Source of the DNA: an archaeon
Lineage (GTDB): Archaea; EX4484-52; B79-G9
Assembly (NCBI GenBank): GCA_030630425.1
Contig: DAOVNB010000025.1
Coordinates: 1 to 7,387 of the forward strand
Length of the DNA stretch: 7,387 nucleotides
Direction: 5' to 3'
Below, in pieces: positions 4,823 to 7,387 of this stretch. Positions within the stretch are counted from its first letter, which is position 1. Each line of letters opens with the position of its first letter. Both the position numbers and the translations under genes were made by a program. Under the pieces are notes generated by a model that was given only the letters and a program-made list of their open reading frames with translations, did not search any database and had not been told where the DNA came from.

Positions 4823-6112
4823 TCAAGCTTTTGCAGTTTGAGCCGGAGATGCAGAAATTTCGGGAACACCGTCACATAATAACATTGCATTCTTATCGAA
4901 TACATATTCAGTTTGTTCTATAGGTATTAATTCTTCACCCCTCAGGACATATACAAGCCCGGTTTCTACAAAGGGTCTTAAGAAATCCCTGTAATGAGAT
5001 TCTGGATTTGTATTATAATCTGGCCAAAAATTGGTCCCTAAAGATGTTAGTGTTCCTTGATGAGCACTTAATTCATCCACGCCCGCAAATACAAGATGTG
5101 TTCCTATATTTATTTCGGGAGCGATGTCAAAATTTTCGTAAGCCACTTGTTTAGCAGTGTTGATTAAACTACGGCGATCATATGGGGGTGACAATAATCG
5201 TGATATTGGTTCTCGCTCTCTTTGTAATTCAACCAATGCTTCGGGAGTGTCTATTCTCTCTAATACGACGACCCAGGGAATCTCTACATTTAGTTTATCC
5301 GGTTTTTCATCTATTGAATTATCACAAGCAACCTGGACAAGTTCGGGCACTATATCAGATATCTGCTGCATTGCAGGCCGGTATTTATCGAAATGCAGGG
5401 AAGTGCCAGGTATATTATATATTCCCCCTTTTTTGTGCTGCAGGTCTGCTGCATGAATATCAAAAACTAATTTATTTGCATGTGTTATCCTTGGGTTGAA
5501 TTTATCAAATGCGTAGATACACAAAACATCTTGAGGGCGAACAGCCAAAAGATTCAGTTCAGAATCTTTTAGTGCATTATCAATCCTTTTTTGTTCTTTA
5601 CCGACATTAAAGCTACTTAAATTAACCGATATATCTTTTCCAACAGCTCTTGCATTCTTGTAAGCAGTTTCTGGATCTTGTTCCAATTCATTAATATGGA
5701 CCTCTGCAGTTTCATGGTTGCTTAAGTATTTTGACAGTAAATCAGTCCATGTAACGGTTACAACCCCATCGCGCTTTATATCCTCGCCGAATTCTTTATT
5801 CACAAAATCCAGAATTCCCTTATATGCACCCTTAGAATCTATTGGGTAATTCAAGTAAAAAACTCCCGGTGCCGGATTTCCGTATTTTCCCAGATATATT
5901 GGGCTGCCATCTGGTTGGTAAACCGTATCAAAACCCTTAAGAACAACAGAATTCGCTATTGGAAAACTATGATATTCGTTAGTGCTATTGACAACTCTTA
6001 TGTCTGGCTCATCGGCCATGCCATTAACGAGAGATTTTAATTCAGTATTCAAAAAACCACAAATATTTATTACTGCTCGATATTTATATACTTTTACATT
6101 TTTAACCACCAC
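4823..6112 (-). CDS. Uncharacterised soluble 429-residue protein
   Basis: I do not recognise this family. The open frame of 429 codons has no signal peptide or membrane segment. The composition is that of a mixed alpha/beta cytoplasmic protein. Notable stretches are an aromatic, proline- and glycine-rich region (about 61-94, with QPDGSPIYLGKYGNPAPG), a helical section (about 100-190), LVFDIHAAD (about 220-228), WVVVLERIDTPEALVEL (about 280-296) and an Ala/Thr-rich tail ending QTAKA. The frame begins with GTG at 6112 (a second GTG follows at 6109); no ATG is in frame until codon 32 (6019), so the start is uncertain. Upstream lies the TATA-like TTTATAAA (6159-6166), about 50 bases away, and no clear Shine-Dalgarno site. 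Plus-strand frames at 5157-5499 are only shadows of it. Its length argues that it is real. Confidence 0.75.
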   Translation of the reverse strand: MVVKNVKVYKYRAVINICGFLNTELKSLVNGMADEPDIRVVNSTNEYHSFPIANSVVLKGFDTVYQPDGSPIYLGKYGNPAPGVFYLNYPIDSKGAYKGILDFVNKEFGEDIKRDGVVTVTWTDLLSKYLSNHETAEVHINELEQDPETAYKNARAVGKDISVNLSSFNVGKEQKRIDNALKDSELNLLAVRPQDVLCIYAFDKFNPRITHANKLVFDIHAADLQHKKGGIYNIPGTSLHFDKYRPAMQQISDIVPELVQVACDNSIDEKPDKLNVEIPWVVVLERIDTPEALVELQREREPISRLLSPPYDRRSLINTAKQVAYENFDIAPEINIGTHLVFAGVDELSAHQGTLTSLGTNFWPDYNTNPESHYRDFLRPFVETGLVYVLRGEELIPIEQTEYVFDKNAMLLCDGVPEISASPAQTAKA

Positions 6113-6158
6113 AATGTCGCTAAAAATAAGTAGTCAGGATTTTGAACCTAACATTACA

Positions 6159-6166
6159 TTTATAAA
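6159..6166. promoter_or_regulatory. Self-complementary TATA box between the tRNA-Ile gene and the 429-residue gene
   Basis: TTTATAAA reads the same on both strands and is centred 46 bases from the tRNA 5' end (plus) and 50 bases from the GTG at 6112 (minus). On the minus strand a purine-rich AGAAG precedes it, as a TFB recognition element could, which favours transcription toward the 429-residue gene. The tRNA may instead use the TTATAGAAAT at 6171-6180. Confidence 0.45.
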
Positions 6167-6207
6167 CTTCTTATAGAAATATGTTTGTTGTAGCCGTAAT
6201 TCTTTGT

Positions 6208-6315
6208 GGTCCGGTGGCTCAGCTGGTTATCCTGTTAAGTTCTTCTTGCAGGAACAGAAAGAGCACCACGCTGATAACGTGGGGGTCGTGAGTTCAAATC
6301 TCATCCGGACCACCA
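6208..6315 (+). tRNA. tRNA-Ile (anticodon GAU) with a 31-base intron in the D-loop
   Basis: The exons fold into a complete cloverleaf. The acceptor stem is GGTCCGG (6208-6214) with CCGGACC (6305-6311), followed by discriminator A (6312) and an encoded CCA (6313-6315). The D stem is GCTC (6217-6220) with GAGC (6261-6264). The anticodon stem is CCACG/CGTGG around loop CTGATAA, giving anticodon GAT for isoleucine. The T arm is GTGAG, TTCAAAT, CTCAT, with one G-U pair. The D loop reads AGCTGGTTA once 31 bases are removed (6229-6259, or equivalently 6230-6260), giving a mature tRNA of 77 bases with CCA. GG in the D loop and TTC in the T loop are intact. The interruption lies between positions 20a and 21, not at the common 37/38 site, and is treated as an intron because the rest is perfect. 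Confidence 0.9.
6229..6259 (+). other. Non-canonical archaeal tRNA intron (bulge-helix-bulge type, predicted)
   Basis: TCCTG (6230-6234) pairs with CAGGA (6249-6253) to make an intron helix. CTG (6223-6225, exon) pairs with CAG (6255-6257, intron) as the central helix, extended by an opposed G6226-A6254 mismatch. TTA (6227-6229) and AAA (6258-6260) then form the two three-base bulges. Cutting each after its second base (TT|A and AA|A) leaves a standard tRNA-Ile. The central helix is imperfect and two bases (6221-6222) separate it from the D stem, so this is a relaxed motif for the archaeal splicing endonuclease. Confidence 0.7.
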
Positions 6316-6346
6316 AATTATTCTCTAAATCAATACTCTGAAACAG

Positions 6347-6365
6347 AAAAATCAGGCAAATTGCC
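6347..6365 (-). terminator. Possible hairpin/oligo-T terminator of the 262-residue gene
   Basis: On the minus strand GGCA-ATT-TGCC (6365-6355) begins three bases after the stop codon and is followed by TGA and five T (6351-6347). The stem is only four base pairs. The tRNA ends 32 bases beyond the T run, so a stop here would protect the tRNA from antisense reading. Confidence 0.35.
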
Positions 6366-6367
6366 CG

Positions 6368-7156
6368 TTATACCATACAAACACTTTGAATTTTTAAACC
6401 GCAAGCACCAACATAAACTGATTGATCTGTTAAAGTCTTATTCTGCGCATAATTTAAAAGGCCATTTAGCAATGAGCGCTGTTTTGAATGTATGCTATGC
6501 GATTTACCATCATATGAAATGATTTTATTATTGGTTAATATAGAAAATAACTCATCAATATGCCGGCCATATTCGAACAAATTAAAACCCGCAGTTTTAA
6601 AGAAATTGGTTTTACTTATTATTGCTTTGTATGTATCACGCACATTTTTCTTTGTTTTATGCTCCACCTCAAAAGAATTATTCAATCCCTCTAAAAAAGT
6701 TTTAATTGGATTAGAATCACAACTATTTTGTTCATTTTTATATTTCTCAAAAAATTGAGCCATACTATTGGTTGCATCTAAATAGATATTATCCATAAAA
6801 TCAGGAAGCGCTTGTTTATAATCAGTTACATTTGCCGTTATTTTGTATCTTTTGGTATTTTTAACAGTTCCGCTAATTTGCTCCACAATAAAGGGGGTGC
6901 ATTTTGTCAAGACACGCCCTAGTATATACATATTTGAATGTTCGTGAATCAAACATTCAGCTTTTTTGTTCTTGTAATCTACAAGTTGATTGTATTTCTT
7001 AAGAACATCTGATGTTTTGGGGGTGTCCGTGTCCTTAAGTTCTATAAGGGTCTCAAAAAATAAATCATCATTAATCGCGCCATGTTTGAGTTGAGCATCA
7101 ATTAATTGCTGTAATCCTTTATTGATTTCTCCGTCAATAATAACTTTTTCTGTCAT
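6368..7156 (-). CDS. Uncharacterised 262-residue protein
   Basis: No family is recognised. The protein is rich in Lys, Asn, Ile and Phe and predicted mostly helical, without a signal peptide or membrane segment. Visible stretches include an acidic N-terminal region (residues about 1-60, with ELKDTDTPKTSDVLKKY), a His/Cys-containing section AECLIHEHSNMYILGR (about 66-81), a VEHKTKKNVRDTYKAIISK stretch (about 165-183) and a Cys-containing end GACGLKIQSVCMV. Four scattered cysteines and HEH do not make a recognisable zinc motif. The start at 7156 is supported by GGTGA (7161-7165) four bases upstream and a TATA-like element at 7191-7197. The gene is AT-richer than rfcL and lies directly downstream of a tRNA gene, in opposite orientation. 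That is compatible with, but does not prove, an acquired segment. Confidence 0.72.
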   Translation of the reverse strand: MTEKVIIDGEINKGLQQLIDAQLKHGAINDDLFFETLIELKDTDTPKTSDVLKKYNQLVDYKNKKAECLIHEHSNMYILGRVLTKCTPFIVEQISGTVKNTKRYKITANVTDYKQALPDFMDNIYLDATNSMAQFFEKYKNEQNSCDSNPIKTFLEGLNNSFEVEHKTKKNVRDTYKAIISKTNFFKTAGFNLFEYGRHIDELFSILTNNKIISYDGKSHSIHSKQRSLLNGLLNYAQNKTLTDQSVYVGACGLKIQSVCMV

Positions 7157-7160
7157 AAAT

Positions 7161-7165
7161 TCACC
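7161..7165 (-). promoter_or_regulatory. Shine-Dalgarno site of the 262-residue gene
   Basis: On the minus strand GGTGA lies four bases upstream of the ATG at 7156. It is the same pentamer as at rpoK and supports this start. Confidence 0.55.
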
Positions 7166-7190
7166 AATAGTTACTTAGAGATACTAACAA

Positions 7191-7197
7191 ATTTAAA
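7191..7197 (-). promoter_or_regulatory. TATA box of the 262-residue gene
   Basis: On the minus strand TTTAAAT lies in an AT-rich context and predicts transcription from about 7169, a leader of roughly 13 bases that contains the GGTGA site. The 99-base spacer (7157-7255) holds no other feature I can support. Confidence 0.4.
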
Positions 7198-7255
7198 TAT
7201 GTTCTCCCAGATTATTTAATGTATTTTTTTAATTCTCTTAGAAAATAATGGTTTG

Positions 7256-7387
7256 TCAAGCGATAATCAATGCAGGTTGTGCGGGCATAGTATTCGTGGC
7301 ACTCAATACATCAACCACGGGCTTAGTTGTTTGATTTTTCACATAATCGTAAAGTCCTCTTATAAGCTCGCATTGTTTTGAAGATAC
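7256..7387 (-). CDS. C-terminal fragment of an unknown protein (runs off the window end)
   Basis: The minus-strand frame is open from the window edge through 43 codons to TGA (7258-7256). The visible part, including CELIRGLYDYVKNQ and KPVVDVLSATNTM, looks like ordinary helical protein followed by a hydrophobic end (PALIIA). The 5' part is outside the window, so neither family nor function can be given. It is probably upstream of, and in the same direction as, the 262-residue gene, but a TATA-like element between them suggests separate transcription. The other frames of this stretch contain early stops. Confidence 0.55.
   Translation of the reverse strand, partial: VSSKQCELIRGLYDYVKNQTTKPVVDVLSATNTMPAQPALIIA

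Noticed and set aside
5157..5499. Two overlapping plus-strand frames of about 100 codons
   Set aside because: They overlap each other and are antisense to a 429-codon frame. No promoter or ribosome-binding site supports them.
6208..6315. Interrupted tRNA as a pseudogene or an insertion scar
   Set aside because: All stems, the anticodon loop and the encoded CCA are intact, and the insertion folds with bulges at its exact borders, so an intron explains it better.
6316..6367. Similarity between 'aacagaaa' in the tRNA intron and 'aaacagaaaa' after the tRNA
   Set aside because: The shared string is too short and A-rich to indicate an attachment repeat.
1..7387. CRISPR array, insertion sequence or toxin-antitoxin pair
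   Set aside because: No regularly spaced repeats, no transposase or terminal inverted repeats, and no recognisable toxin or antitoxin were seen on either strand.

Overview
The window is archaeal chromosomal DNA. It carries Nop10, an archaeal PAC2-type proteasome chaperone homologue, RNA polymerase subunit K (RpoK), the GINS subunit Gins51 and the replication factor C large subunit. TATA boxes lie about 25-30 bases upstream of several start codons, and there is an intron-containing tRNA gene. The DNA is moderately AT-rich. The lineage cannot be fixed from this sequence: a DPANN or euryarchaeal-type genome would fit, but that is a guess.

Layout. Bases 1-1061 (+) hold the end of a translation/ribosome-biogenesis operon: the C-terminus of a probable aIF2-alpha, then nop10, then a PAC2-family protein, nearly abutting. 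Next come three separately promoted plus-strand genes: rpoK, a small two-helix membrane protein, and a compact TIM-barrel protein of the sugar isomerase/endonuclease IV superfamily. The last of these converges on, and overlaps by 4 bases, a minus-strand pair gins51-dcd (replication helicase factor and dCTP deaminase). gins51 is divergent from rfcL (clamp loader), so bases 2308-4818 form a DNA replication and nucleotide-supply neighbourhood around one bidirectional promoter region.

The right part is less conventional. A 429-residue soluble protein of unknown family (minus) converges on rfcL. Divergent from it is a tRNA-Ile(GAU) gene whose D-loop is interrupted by a 31-base insertion. The insertion can fold into a bulge-helix-bulge-like structure, so it looks like an archaeal tRNA intron at a non-canonical site. 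Beyond the tRNA are two minus-strand genes of unknown function (262 residues, and a fragment running off the window end). They are somewhat AT-richer and may be accessory.

Expression signals show a pattern. For the two-helix protein, the TIM-barrel protein, gins51 and rfcL, the TATA centre is about 25-29 bases from the ATG, which predicts leaderless mRNAs. rpoK and the 262-residue gene have a short leader with a GGTGA ribosome-binding site, and the PAC2 gene inside its operon has a GGAGATGA site. No CRISPR array, insertion sequence or transposase was seen. There is no gene-free stretch longer than about 100 bases.
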